Shown here: positions 34,984 to 47,632 of the stretch, one piece after another | Layout: every line of letters starts with the position of its first letter | Position numbering within the stretch: the first letter of the stretch is position 1 | Source: Heligmosomoides polygyrus polygyrus | Lineage: Eukaryota > Nematoda > Chromadorea > Rhabditida > Heligmosomidae | Length of the DNA: 64,000 nt | Assembly (NCBI GenBank): GCA_947396885.1 | Contig: OX377206.1 | Coordinates: 49,087,631 to 49,151,630 of the forward strand | Direction of reading: 5' to 3' | Translations under genes and position numbers: made by a program | The notes under the pieces: generated by a model | What the model saw: the letters and a program-made list of their open reading frames with translations, nothing else | Databases searched by the model: none | Told to the model about the DNA's origin: nothing

Positions 34984-36146
34984 GAGGAAGTATCACCAGC
35001 TGGGTTGCGCTTCGTTCTAAGCGTGGCCAGCCATACCCTATTCCGGAATGCCTGGCCTAGCCCGCGACTCTCGTGGAGGAAGGACCAACAACTAGGTTGG
35101 GCTACGTTCCTAGCGTGGCCAGCCATGCTCGAAGCCGGAATGCCTGGTGTGGTCCGCTCGTCCAGCGTTAGGTGCAGGCGAAGCCAACGACTGAGGCTGG
35201 GTGAGGAAACATCACCAGATAGGTTGGGCTACGTTCCTAGCCTGGCCAGCCATACTCGAAGCCGAAATGCCTGGTGTTCCGCAGATCCAGCGTTAGGTGC
35301 CGGCGAAGCCGACGACTGACGCGGGGTGAGGAATTATTACCAGATAGGTTGGGCTACGTTCCTAGCGTGGCCAGACATACTCAAAGCCGGAATGCCTGGT
35401 GTGGTCCGCTCGCCCAGCGTTAGGTGCCGGCGAAGTCGACGACTGACGCTGGGTGAGGAATTATCACCAGATAGGTTGGGCTACGTTCCTAGCGTGGCCA
35501 GACATACTCAAAGCCGGAATGACTGGTGTGGTCCGCAGGTTCAGCCTCAGGGAGCTGCGAAGCCAACGACTGAGGCTGGGTGAGAAAGGATCACCAGCTG
35601 GGTTGCGCTTCGTTCTAAGCGTGGCCAGCCATACCCTATTCCGGAATGCCTGGCCTAGCCCGCGACTCTCGTGGAGGAAGGACCAACAACTAGGTTGGGC
35701 TACGTTCCTAGCGTGGCCAGCCATACACGAAGCCGGAATGCCTGGTGTGGTCTGCTCGTCCAGCGTTAGATGCCGGCGAAGTCGACGACTGAGGCTGGGT
35801 GAGGAAGGATCACCAGCTGGGTTGCGCTTCGTTCTAAGCGTGGCCAGCCATACCCTATTCCGGAATGCCTGGCCTAGCCCGCGACTCTCGTGGAGGAAGG
35901 ACCAACAACTAGGTTGGGCTTCGTTCCTAGCGTGGCCAGCCATACTCGAAGCCGGAATGCCTGGTGTGGTCCGCTCGCCCAGCGTTAGGTGCCGGCGAAG
36001 TCGACGACTGACGCTGGGTGAGGAATTATCACCAGATAGGTTGAGCTACGTTCCTAGCGTGGCCAGACATACTCAAAGCCGGAATGCCTGGTGTGGTCCG
36101 CTCGGCCAGCGTTAGGTGCCGGCGAAGTCGACGACTGAGGCTGGGT
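34984..36146 (+). repeat. 1,163-bp tandem duplication, copy 1
   Basis: 3 L and 4 S, with one S 2 bp short (4 x 127 + 3 x 219 - 2 = 1,163). It shares rare variants with copy 2: gttagatgcc, catacacgaag, gggcttcgttcc and tcggccagc (the last straddling the unit end). A private g (ccatgctcg near 35,128) is one of the few differences from copy 2. Confidence 0.92.
35203..35327 (+). repeat. 125-bp S variant with 2-bp deletion, right-domain marker
   Basis: Here ggtgtggtccgc is shortened to ggtgttccgc, with a companion agccgaaatg. The same unit is at 36,366, 40,893, 45,871, 47,633, 49,522, 51,970, 53,600, 56,528 and 59,327. Spacings are 1,163, 4,527, 4,978, 1,762, 1,889, 2,448, 1,630, 2,928 and 2,799 bp. 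No copy occurs left of 35 kb, so it defines the right-domain HOR family. Confidence 0.92.
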
Positions 36147-37309
36147 GAGGAAGTATCACCAGCTGGGTTGCGCTTCGTTCTAAGCGTGGCCAGCCATACC
36201 CTATTCCGGAATGCCTGGCCTAGCCCGCGACTCTCGTGGAGGAAGGACCAACAACTAGGTTGGGCTACGTTCCTAGCGTGGCCAGCCATACTCGAAGCCG
36301 GAATGCCTGGTGTGGTCCGCTCGTCCAGCGTTAGGTGCAGGCGAAGCCAACGACTGAGGCTGGGTGAGGAAACATCACCAGATAGGTTGGGCTACGTTCC
36401 TAGCCTGGCCAGCCATACTCGAAGCCGAAATGCCTGGTGTTCCGCAGATCCAGCGTTAGGTGCCGGCGAAGCCGACGACTGACGCGGGGTGAGGAATTAT
36501 TACCAGATAGGTTGGGCTACGTTCCTAGCGTGGCCAGACATACTCAAAGCCGGAATGCCTGGTGTGGTCCGCTCGCCCAGCGTTAGGTGCCGGCGAAGTC
36601 GACGACTGACGCTGGGTGAGGAATTATCACCAGATAGGTTGGGCTACGTTCCTAGCGTGGCCAGACATACTCAAAGCCGGAATGACTGGTGTGGTCCGCA
36701 GGTTCAGCCTCAGGGAGCTGCGAAGCCAACGACTGAGGCTGGGTGAGAAAGGATCACCAGCTGGGTTGCGCTTCGTTCTAAGCGTGGCCAGCCATACCCT
36801 ATTCCGGAATGCCTGGCCTAGCCCGCGACTCTCGTGGAGGAAGGACCAACAACTAGGTTGGGCTACGTTCCTAGCGTGGCCAGCCATACACGAAGCCGGA
36901 ATGCCTGGTGTGGTCTGCTCGTCCAGCGTTAGATGCCGGCGAAGTCGACGACTGAGGCTGGGTGAGGAAGGATCACCAGCTGGGTTGCGCTTCGTTCTAA
37001 GCGTGGCCAGCCATACCCTATTCCGGAATGCCTGGCCTAGCCCGCGACTCTCGTGGAGGAAGGACCAACAACTAGGTTGGGCTTCGTTCCTAGCGTGGCC
37101 AGCCATACTCGAAGCCGGAATGCCTGGTGTGGTCCGCTCGCCCAGCGTTAGGTGCCGGCGAAGTCGACGACTGACGCTGGGTGAGGAATTATCACCAGAT
37201 AGGTTGAGCTACGTTCCTAGCGTGGCCAGACATACTCAAAGCCGGAATGCCTGGTGTGGTCCGCTCGGCCAGCGTTAGGTGCCGGCGAAGTCGACGACTG
37301 ACGCTGGGT
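36147..37309 (+). repeat. 1,163-bp tandem duplication, copy 2
   Basis: Same order and same rare variants as 34,984-36,146 at an exact 1,163-bp offset. The match ends at 37,310, where the next L has gagaaagg instead of gaggaagtatc. Confidence 0.92.
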
Positions 37310-40300
37310 GAGAAAGGATCACCAGCTGGGTTGCGCCTCGTTCTTAGCGTGGCCAGCCATACCCTATTCCGGAATGCCTGGCCAAGCCCGCGACTCTCGT
37401 GGAGGAAGGACCAACAACTAGGTTGGGCTACGTTATTAGCCTGGCCAGCCATACTCAAAGCCGGAATGACTGGTGTGGTCCGCAGGTTCAGCCTCAGGGA
37501 GCTGCGAAGCCAACGACTGAGGCTGGGTGAGGAAGGATCACCAGCTGGGTTGCGCTTCGTTTTAAGCGTGGCCAGCCATACCCTATTCCGGAATGCCTGG
37601 CCAAGCCCGCGACTCTCGTGGAGGAAGGACCAACAACTAGGTTGGGCTACGTTCCTAGCCTGGCCAGCCATACTCGAAGCCGGAATGCCTGGTGTGGTCC
37701 GCTCGCCCAGCGTTAGGTGCCGGCGAAGACGACGACTGAGGCTGGGTGAGGAAGGATCACCAGCTGGGTTGCGCTTCGTTCTAAGCGTGGCCAGCCATAC
37801 CCTATTCCGGAATGCCTGGCCTAGCCCGCGACTCTCGTGGAGCAAGGACCAACAACTAGGTTGGGCTACGTTCCTAGCCTGGCCAGCCATACTCGAAGCC
37901 GGAATGCCTGGTGTGGTCCGCTCGCCCAGCGTTAGGTGCCGGCGAAGTCGACGACTGACGCTGGGTGAGGAACTATCACCAGATAGGTTGGGCTACGTTC
38001 CTAGCGTGGCCAGACATACTCAAAGCCGGAATGACTGATGCGGTCCGCAGGTTCAGCCTCAGGGAGCTGCGAAGCCAACGACTGAGGCTGGGTGAGGAAA
38101 TATCACCAGATAGGTTGGGCTACGTACCTAGCCTGGCCAGCCATACTCGAAGCCGGAATGCCTGGTGTGGTCCGCTCGCCAGCGTTAGGTGCCGGCGAAG
38201 TCGACGACTGACGCTGGGTGAGAAAGGATCACCAGCTGGGTTGCGCTTCGTTCTTAGCGTGGCCAGCCATACCCTATTCCGGAATGCCTGGCCTAGCCCG
38301 CGACTCTCGTGGAGGAAGGACCAACAACTAGGCTGGGCTACGTTCCTAGCGTGGCCAGCCATACTCGAAGCCGGAATGCCTGGTGTGGTCTGCTCGTCCA
38401 GCATTAGGTGCCGGCGAAGTCGACGACTGACGCTGGGTGAGGAATTATTACCAGATAGGTTGGGCTACGTTCCTAGCGTGGCCAGTCATACTCGAAGCCG
38501 GAATGACTGGCGTGGTCTGCAGGTCCAGCGTTAGGTGCCGGCGAGGTCGACGACTGACGCTGGGTGAGAAAGGATCACCAGCTGGGTTGCGCTTCGTTCT
38601 TAGCGTGGCCAGCCATACCCTATTCCGGAACGCCTGGCCTAGCCCGCTACTCTGGTGGAGGAAGGACCAACAACTAGGTTGGGCTACGTTCCTAGCGTGA
38701 CCAGCCATACTCGAAGCCGGAATGCCTGGTGTGGTCCGCTCGTCCATCGTTAGGTGCAGGCGAAGCCAACGACTGAGGCTGGGTGAGGAAACATCACCAG
38801 ATAGGTTGGGCTACGTTCCTAGCCTGGCCAGCCATACTCGAAGCCGGAATGCCTGGTGTGGTCTGCTCGTCCAGCGTTAGGTGCCGGCGAAGTCGACGAC
38901 AGACGCTGGGTGAGGAATTATTACCAGATAGGTTGGGCTACTTTCCTAGCGTGGCCAGTCATACTCGAAGCCGGAATGACTGGCGTGGTCTGCAGGTCCA
39001 GCGTTAGGTGCCGGCGAGGTCGACGACTGACGCTGGGTGAGAAAGGATCACCAGCTGGGTTGCGCTTCGTTCTTAGCGTGGCCAGCCATACCCTATTCCG
39101 GAATGCCTGGCCTAGCCCGCTACTCTGGTGGAGGAAGGACCAACAACTATGTTGGGCTACGTTCCTAGCGTGGCCAGCCATACTCGAAGCCGGAATGCCT
39201 GGTGTGGTCCGCTCGTCCAGCGTTAGGTGCAGGCGAAGCCAAGGACTGAGGCTGGGTGAGGAAGGATCACCAGCTGGGTTGCGCTTCGTTCTAAGCGTGG
39301 CCAGCCATACCCTATTCCGGAATGCCTGGCCTAGCCCGCGACTCTCGTGGAGCAAGGACCAACAACTAGGTTGGGCTACGTTCCTAGCCTGGCCAGCTAC
39401 TCGAAGCCGGAATGCCTGGTGTGGTCCGCTCGCCCAGCGTTAGGTGCCGGCGAAGTCGACGACTGACGCTGGGTGAGGAATTATCACCAGATAGGTTGGG
39501 CTACGTTCCTAGCGTGGCCAGACATACTCAAAGCCGGAATGACTGATGCGGTCCGCAGGTTCAGCCTCAGGGAGCTGCGAAGCCAACGACTGAGACTGGG
39601 TGAGGAAATATCACCAGATAGGTTGGGCTACGTACCTAGCCTGGCCAGCCATACTCGAAGCCGGAATGCCTGGTGTGGTCCGCTCGCCAGCGTTAGGTGC
39701 CGGCGAAGTCGACGACTGACGCTGGGTGAGGAATTATCACCAGATAGGTTGAGCTACGTTCCTAGCGTGGCCAGACATACTCAAAGCCGGAATGCCTGGT
39801 GTGGTCCGCTCGCCCAGCGTTAGGTGCCGGCGAAGTCGACGACTGACGCTGGGTGAGAAAGGATCACCAGCTGGGTTGCGCTTCGTTCATAGCGTGGCCA
39901 GCCATACCCTATTCCGGAATGCCTGGCCTAGCCCGCGACTCTCGTGGAGGAAGGACCAACAACTAGGTTGGGCTACGTTCCTAGCGCGGCCAGCCATACT
40001 CGAAGCCGGAATGCCTGGTGTGGTCTGCTCGTCCAGCGTTAGGTGCCGGCGAAGTCGACGACTGACGCTGGGTGAGGAATTATTACCAGATAGGTTGGGC
40101 TACGTTCCTAGCGTGGCCAGTCATACTCGAAGCCGGAATGACTGGCGTGGTCTGCAGGTCCAGCGTTAGGTGCCGGCGAGGTCGACGACTGACGCTGGGT
40201 GAGAAAGGATCACCAGCTGGGTTGCGCTTCGTTCTTAGCGTGGCCAGCCATACCCTATTCCGGAATGCCTGGCCTAGCCCGCTACTCTGGTGGAGGAAGG

Positions 40301-40892
40301 ACCAACAACTAGGTTGGGCTACGTTCCTAGCGTGGCCAGCCATACTCGAAGCCGGAATGCCTGGTGTGGTCCGCTCGTCCATCGTTAGGTGCAGGCGAAG
40401 CCAACGACTGAGGCTGGGTGAGGAAACATCACCAGATAGGTTGGGCTACGTTCCTAGCCTGGCCAGCCATACTCGAAGCCGGAATGCCTGGTGTGGTCTG
40501 CTCGTCCAGCGTTAGGTGCCGGCGAAGTCGACGACTGACGCTGGGTGAGGAATTATTACCAGATAGGTTGGGCTACGTTCCTAGCGTGGCCAGTCATACT
40601 CGAAGCCGGAATGACTGGCGTGGTCTGCAGGTCCAGCGTTAGGTGCCGGCGAGGTCGACGACTGACGCTGGGTGAGAAAGGATCACCAGCTGGGTTGCGC
40701 TTCGTTCTTAGCGTGGCCAGCCATACCCTATTCCGGAATGCCTGGCCTAGCCCGCTACTCTGGTGGAGGAAGGACCAACAACTAGGTTGGGCTACGTTCC
40801 TAGCGTGGCCAGCCATACTCGAAGCCGGAATGCCTGGTGTGGTCCGCTCGTCCAGCGTTAGGTGCAGGCGAAGCCAACGACTGAGGCTGGGT
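37310..40892 (+). repeat. Right-domain block R1 (3,583 bp)
   Basis: 10 L and 11 S. It contains the first copies of two other right-domain variants: gtggagcaagg in the 92-bp monomer (37,849 by insert position) and acgttattagcc (about 37,431). A private 2-bp deletion (ggccagctactcg) lies near 39,397. The segment from about 38.7 to 39.9 kb is partly repeated at 42.0-43.2 kb, sharing the rare ggctactttcc. Confidence 0.9.
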
Positions 40893-43800
40893 GAGGAAAC
40901 ATCACCAGATAGGTTGGGCTACGTTCCTAGCCTGGCCAGCCATACTCGAAGCCGAAATGCCTGGTGTTCCGCAGATCCAGCGTTAGGTGCCGGCGAAGCC
41001 GACGACTGACGCGGGGTGAGGAATTATTACCAGATAGGTTGGGCTACGTTCCTAGCGTGGCCAGACATACTCAAAGCCGGAATGCCTGGTGTGGTCCGCT
41101 CGCCCAGCGTTAGGTGCCGGCGAAGTCGACGACTGACGCTGGGTGAGGAATTATCACCAGATAGGTTGGGCTACGTTCCTAGCGTGGCCAGACATACTCA
41201 AAGCCGGAATGACTGGTGTGGTCCGCAGGTTCAGCCTCAGGGAGCTGCGAAGCCAACGACTGAGGCTGGGTGAGAAAGGATCACCAGCTGGGTTGCGCTT
41301 CGTTCTAAGCGTGGCCAGCCATACCCTATTCCGGAATGCCTGGCCTAGCCCGCGACTCTCGTGGAGGAAGGACCAACAACTAGGTTGGGCTACGTTCCTA
41401 GCGTGGCCAGCCATACTCGAAGCCGGAATGCCTGGTGTGGTCCGCTCGCCCAGCGTTAGGTGCCGGCGAAGTCGACGACTGACGCTGGGTGAGGAATTAT
41501 CACCAGATAGGTTGAGCTACGTTCCTAGCGTGGCCAGACATACTCAAAGCCGGAATGCCTGGTGTGGTCCGCTCGCCCAGCGTTAGGTGCCGGCGAAGTC
41601 GACGACTGACGCTGGGTGAGAAAGGATCACCAGCTGGGTTGCGCCTCGTTCTTAGCGTGGCCAGCCATACCCTATTCCGGAATGCCTGGCCTAGCCCGCG
41701 ACTCTCGTGGAGGAAGGACCAACAACTAGGTTGGGCTACGTTCCTAGCGTGGCCAGCCATACTCGAAGCCGGAATGCCTGGTGTGGTCCGCTCGCCCAGC
41801 GTTAGGTGCCGGCGAAGTCGACGACTGACGCTGGGTGAGGAACTATCACCAGATAGGTTGGGCTACGTTCCTAGCGTGGCCAGACATACTCAAAGCCGGA
41901 ATGACTGATGCGGTCCGCAGGTTCAGCCTCAGGGAGCTGCGAAGCCAACGACTGAGGCTGGGTGAGGAAATATCACCAGATAGGTTGGGCTACGTACCTA
42001 GCCTGGCCAGCCATACTCGAAGCCGGAATGCCTGGTGTGGTCCGCTCGTCCATCGTTAGGTGCAGGCGAAGCCAACGACTGAGGCTGGGTGAGGAAACAT
42101 CACCAGATAGGTTGGGCTACGTTCCTAGCCTGGCCAGCCATACTCGAAGCCGGAATGCCTGGTGTGGTCTGCTCGTCCAGCGTTAGGTGCCGGCGAAGTC
42201 GACGACAGACGCTGGGTGAGGAATTATTACCAGATAGGTTGGGCTACTTTCCTAGCGTGGCCAGTCATACTCGAAGCCGGAATGACTGGCGTGGTCTGCA
42301 GGTCCAGCGTTAGGTGCCGGCGAGGTCGACGACTGACGCTGGGTGAGAAAGGATCACCAGCTGGGTTGCGCTTCGTTCTTAGCGTGGCCAGCCATACACT
42401 ATTCCGGAATGCCTGGCCTAGCCCGCGACTCTCGTGGAGCAAGGACCAACAACTAGGTTGGGCTACGTTCCTAGCCTGGCCAGCCATACTCGAAGCCGGA
42501 ATGCCTGGTGTGGTCCGCTCGTCCAGCGTTAGGTGCAGGCGAAGCCAAGGACTGAGGCTGGGTGAGGAAGGATCACCAGCTGGGTTGCGCTTCGTTCTAA
42601 GCGTGGCCAGCCATACCCTATTCCGGAATGCCTGGCCTAGCCCGCGACTCTCGTGGAGCAAGGACCAACAACTAGGTTGGGCTACGTTCCTAGCCTGGCC
42701 AGCCATACTCGAAGCCGGAATGCCTGGTGTGGTCCGCTCGCCCAGCGTTAGGTGCCGGCGAAGTCGACGACTGACGCTGGGTGAGGAATTATCACCAGAT
42801 AGGTTGGGCTACGTTCCTAGCGTGGCCAGACATACTCAAAGCCGGAATGACTGATGCGGTCCGCAGGTTCAGCCTCAGGGAGCTGCGAAGCCAACGACTG
42901 AGACTGGGTGAGGAAATATCACCAGATAGGTTGGGCTACGTACCTAGCCTGGCCAGCCATACTCGAAGCCGGAATGCCTGGTGTGGTCCGCTCGCCAGCG
43001 TTAGGTGCCGGCGAAGTCGACGACTGACGCTGGGTGAGGAATTATCACCAGATAGGTTGAGCTACGTTCCTAGCGTGGCCAGACATACTCAAAGCCGGAA
43101 TGCCTGGTGTGGTCCGCTCGCCCAGCGTTAGGTGCCGGCGAAGTCGACGACTGACGCTGGGTGAGAAAGGATCACCAGCTGGGTTGCGCTTCGTTCTTAG
43201 CGTGGCCAGCCATACCCTATTCCGGAATGCCTGGCCTAGCCCGCTACTCTGGTGGAGGAAGGACCAACAACTAGGTTGGGCTACGTTCCTAGCGTGGCCA
43301 GCCATACTCGAAGCCGGAATGCCTGGTGTGGTCCGCTCGTCCATCGTTAGGTGCAGGCGAAGCCAACGACTGAGGCTGGGTGAGGAAACATCACCAGATA
43401 GGTTGGGCTACGTTCCTAGCCTGGCCAGCCATACTCGAAGCCGGAATGCCTGGTGTGGTCTGCTCGTCCAGCGTTAGGTGCCGGCGAAGTCGACGACTGA
43501 CGCTGGGTGAGGAATTATTACCAGATAGGTTGGGCTACGTTCCTAGCGTGGCCAGTCATACTCGAAGCCGGAATGACTGGCGTGGTCTGCAGATCCAGCG
43601 TTAGATGCCGGCGAGGTCGACGACTGAGGCTGGGTGAGGAAGGATCACCAGCTGGGTTGCGCTTCGTTCTAAGCGTGGCCAGCCATACCCTATTCCGGAA
43701 TGCCTAGCCTAGCCCGCGACTCTCGTGGAGCAAGGACCAACAACTAGGTTGGGCTACGTTCCTAGCCTGGCCAGCCATACTCGAAGCCGGAATGCCTGGT

Positions 43801-45870
43801 GTGGTCCGCTCGCCCAGCGTTAGGTGCCGGCGAAGTCGACGACTGACGGTGGGTGAGGAATTATCACCAGATAGGTTGGGCTACGTTCCTAGCGTGGCCA
43901 GACATACTCAAAGCCGGAATGACTGGTGTGGTCCGCAGGTTCAGCCTCAGGGAGCTGCGAAGCCAACGACTGAGGCTGGGTGAGGAAGGATCACCAGCTG
44001 GGTTGCGCTTCGTTCTAAGCGTGGCCAGCCATACCCTATTCCGGAATGCCTGGCCAAGCCCGCGACTCTCGTGGAGGAAGGACCAACAACTAGGTTGGGC
44101 TACGTTATTAGCCTGGCCAGCCATACTCAAAGCCGGAATGACTGGTGTGGTCCGCAGGTTCAGCCTCAGGGAGCTGCGAAGCCAACGACTGAGGCTGGGT
44201 GAGGAAATATCACCAGATAGGTTGGGCTACGTTCCTAGCCTGGCCAGCCATACTCGAAGCCGGAATGCCTGGTGTGGTCCGCTCGCCCAGCGTTAGGTGC
44301 CGGCGAAGACGACGACTGAGGCTGGGTGAGGAAGGATCACCAGCTGGGTTGCGCTTCGTTCTAAGCGTGGCCAGCCATACCCTATTCCGGAATGCCTGGC
44401 CTAGCCCGCGACTCTCGTGGAGCAAGGACCAACAACTAGGTTGGGCTACGTTCCTAGCCTGGCCAGCCATACTCGAAGCCGGAATGCCTGGTGTGGTCCG
44501 CTCGCCCAGCGTTAGGTGCCGGCGAAGTCGACGACTGACGCTGGGTGAGGAATTATCACCAGATAGGTTGGGCTACGTTCCTAGCGTGGCCAGACATACT
44601 CAAAGCCGGAATGACTGATGCGGTCCGCAGGTTCAGCCTCAGGGAGCTGCGAAGCCAACGACTGAGGCTGGGTGAGGAAATATCACCAGATAGGTTGGGC
44701 TACGTACCTAGCCTGGCCAGCCATACTCGAAGCCGGAATGCCTGGTGTGGTCCGCTCGCCAGCGTTAGGTGCCGGCGAAGTCGACGACTGACGCTGGGTG
44801 AGAAAGGATCACCAGCTGGGTTGCGCTTCGTTCTTAGCGTGGCCAGCCATACCCTATTCCGGAATGCCTGGCCTAGCCCGCGACTCTCGTGGAGGAAGGA
44901 CCAACAACTAGGTTGGGCTACGTTCCTAGCGTGGCCAGCCATACTCGAAGCCGGAATGCCTGGTGTGGTCTGCTCGTCCAGCGTTAGGTGCCGGCGAAGT
45001 CGACGACTGACGCTGGGTGAGGAATTATCACCAGATAGGTTGGGCTACGTTCCTAGCGTGGCCAGACATACTCTAAGCCGGAATGACTGATGCGGTCCGC
45101 AGGTTCAGCCTCAGGGAGCTGCGAAGCCAACGACTGAGACTGGGTGAGGAAATATCACCAGATAGGTTGGGCTACGTACCTAGCCTGGCCAGCCATACTC
45201 GAAGCCGGAATGCCTGGTGTGGTCCGCTCGCCAGCGTTAGGTGCCGGCGAAGTCGACGACTGAGGCTGGGTGAGGAAGGATCGCCAGCTGGGTTGCGCTT
45301 CGTTCTAAGCGTGGCCAGCCATACCCTATTCCGGAATGCCTGGCCTAGCCCGCGACTCTCGTGGAGCAAGGACCAACAACTAGGTTGGGCTACGTTCCTA
45401 GCCTGGCCAGCCATACTCGAAGCCGGAATGCCTGGTGTGGTCCGCTCGCCCAGCGTTAGGTGCCGGCGAAGTCGACGACTGACGCTGGGTGAGGAATTAT
45501 CACCAGATAGGTTGGGCTACGTTCCTAGCGTGGCCAGACATACTCTAAGCCGGAATGACTGATGCGGTCCGCAGGTTCAGCCTCAGGGAGCTGCGAAGCC
45601 AACGACTGAGACTGGGTGAGGAAATATCACCAGATAGGTTGGGCTACGTACCTAGCCTGGCCAGCCATACTCGAAGCCGGAATGCCTGGTGTGGTCCGCT
45701 CGCCAGCGTTAGGTGCCGGCGAAGTCGACGACTGACGCTGGGTGAGGAATTATTACCAGATAGGTTGGGCTACGTTCCTAGCGTGGCCAGCCATACTCGA
45801 AGCCGGAATGCCTGGTGTGGTCCGCTCGTCCATCGTTAGGTGCAGGCGAAGCCAACGACTGAGGCTGGGT
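40893..45870 (+). repeat. Right-domain block R2 (4,978 bp)
   Basis: 10 L and 22 S with 6 bp of deletions. It contains the second copy of the ggctactttcc segment (about 42,245), the acgttattagcc unit (about 44,102) and two successive 472-bp groups (L + 2 S with tcgccagcg) at 44.8-45.7 kb. Confidence 0.9.
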
Positions 45871-47632
45871 GAGGAAACATCACCAGATAGGTTGGGCTAC
45901 GTTCCTAGCCTGGCCAGCCATACTCGAAGCCGAAATGCCTGGTGTTCCGCAGATCCAGCGTTAGGTGCCGGCGAAGCCGACGACTGACGCGGGGTGAGGA
46001 ATTATTACCAGATAGGTTGGGCTACGTTCCTAGCGTGGTCAGACATACTCAAAGCCGGAATGCCTGGTGTGGTCCGCTCGCCCAGCGTTAGGTGCCGGCG
46101 AAGTCGACGACTGACGCTGGGTGAGGAATTATAACCAGATAGGTTGGGCTACGTTCCTAGCGTGGCCAGACATACTCAAAGCCGGAATGACTGGTGTGGT
46201 CCGCAGGTTCAGCCTCAGGGAGCTGCGAAGCCAACGACTGAGGCTGGGTGAGAAAGGATCACCAGCTGGGTTGCGCTTCGTTCTAAGCGTGGCCAGCCAT
46301 ACCCTATTCCGGAAAGCCTGGCCTAGCCCGCGACTCTCGTGGAGGAAGGACCAACAACTAGGTTGGGCTACGTTCCTAGCGTGGCCAGCCATACTCGAAG
46401 CCGGAATGCCTGGTGTGGTCTGCTCGTCCAGCGTTAGGTGCCGGCGAAGTCGACGACTGAGGCTGGGTGAGGAAGGATCACCAGCTGGGTTGCGCTTCGT
46501 TCTAAGCGTGGCCAGCCATACCCTATTCCGGAATGCCTGGCCTAGCCCGCGACTCTCGTGGAGGAAGGACCAACAACTAGGTTGGGCTACGTTCCTAGCG
46601 TGGCCAGCCATACTCGAAGCCGGAATGCCTGGTGTGGTCTGCTCGTCCAGCGTTAGGTGCCGGCGAAGTCGACGACTGAGGCTGGGTGAGGAAGGATCAC
46701 CAGCTGGGTTGCGCTTCGTTCTAAGCGTGGCCAGCCATACCCTATTCCGGAATGCCTGGCCTAGCCCGCGACTCTCGTGGAGGAAGGACCAACAACTAGG
46801 TTGGGCTACGTTCCTAGCCTGGCCAGCCATACTCAAAGCCAGAATGACTGGTGTGGTCCGCAGGTTCAGCCTCAGGGAGCTGCGAAGCCAACGACTGAGG
46901 CTGGGTGAGGAAATATCACCAGATAGGTTGGGCTACGTTCCTAGCCTGGCCAGCCATACTCGAAGCCGGAATGCCTGGTGTGGTCCGCTCGCCCGGCGTT
47001 AGGTGCCGGCGAAGACGACGACTGAGGCTGGGTGAGGAAGGATCACCAGCTGGGTTGCGCTTCGTTCTAAGCGTGGCCAGCCATACCCTATTCCGGAATG
47101 CCTGGCCTAGCCCGCGACTCTCGTGGAGCAAGGACCAACAACTAGGTTGGGCTACGTTCCTAGCCTGGCCAGCCATACTCGAAGCCGGAATGCCTGGTGT
47201 GGTCCGCTCGCCCAGCGTTAGGTGCCGGCGAAGTCGACGACTGACGCTGGGTGAGGAATTATCACCAGATAGGTTGGGCTACGTTCCTAGCGTGGCCAGA
47301 CATACTCTAAGCCGGAATGACTGATGCGGTCCGCAGGTTCAGCCTCAGGGAGCTGCGAAGCCAACGACTGAGACTGGGTGAGGAAATATCACCAGATAGG
47401 TTGGGCTACGTACCTAGCCTGGCCAGCCATACTCGAAGCCGGAATGCCTGGTGTGGTCCGCTCGCCAGCGTTAGGTGCCGGCGAAGTCGACGACTGACGC
47501 TGGGTGAGGAATTATTACCAGATAGGTTGGGCTACGTTCCTAGCGTGGCCAGCCATACTCGAAGCCGGAATGCCTGGTGTGGTCCGCTCGTCCATCGTTA
47601 GGTGCAGGCGAAGCCAACGACTGAGGCTGGGT
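45871..47632 (+). repeat. Right-domain block R3 (1,762 bp)
   Basis: 4 L and 7 S, 3 bp of deletions. Shares order and rare variants with R4 (actctaagccgg, tcgccagcg, ggtgttccgc). Private changes include gtggtcagac near 46,037, attataacc near 46,130 and attccggaaag near 46,306. Confidence 0.9.
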
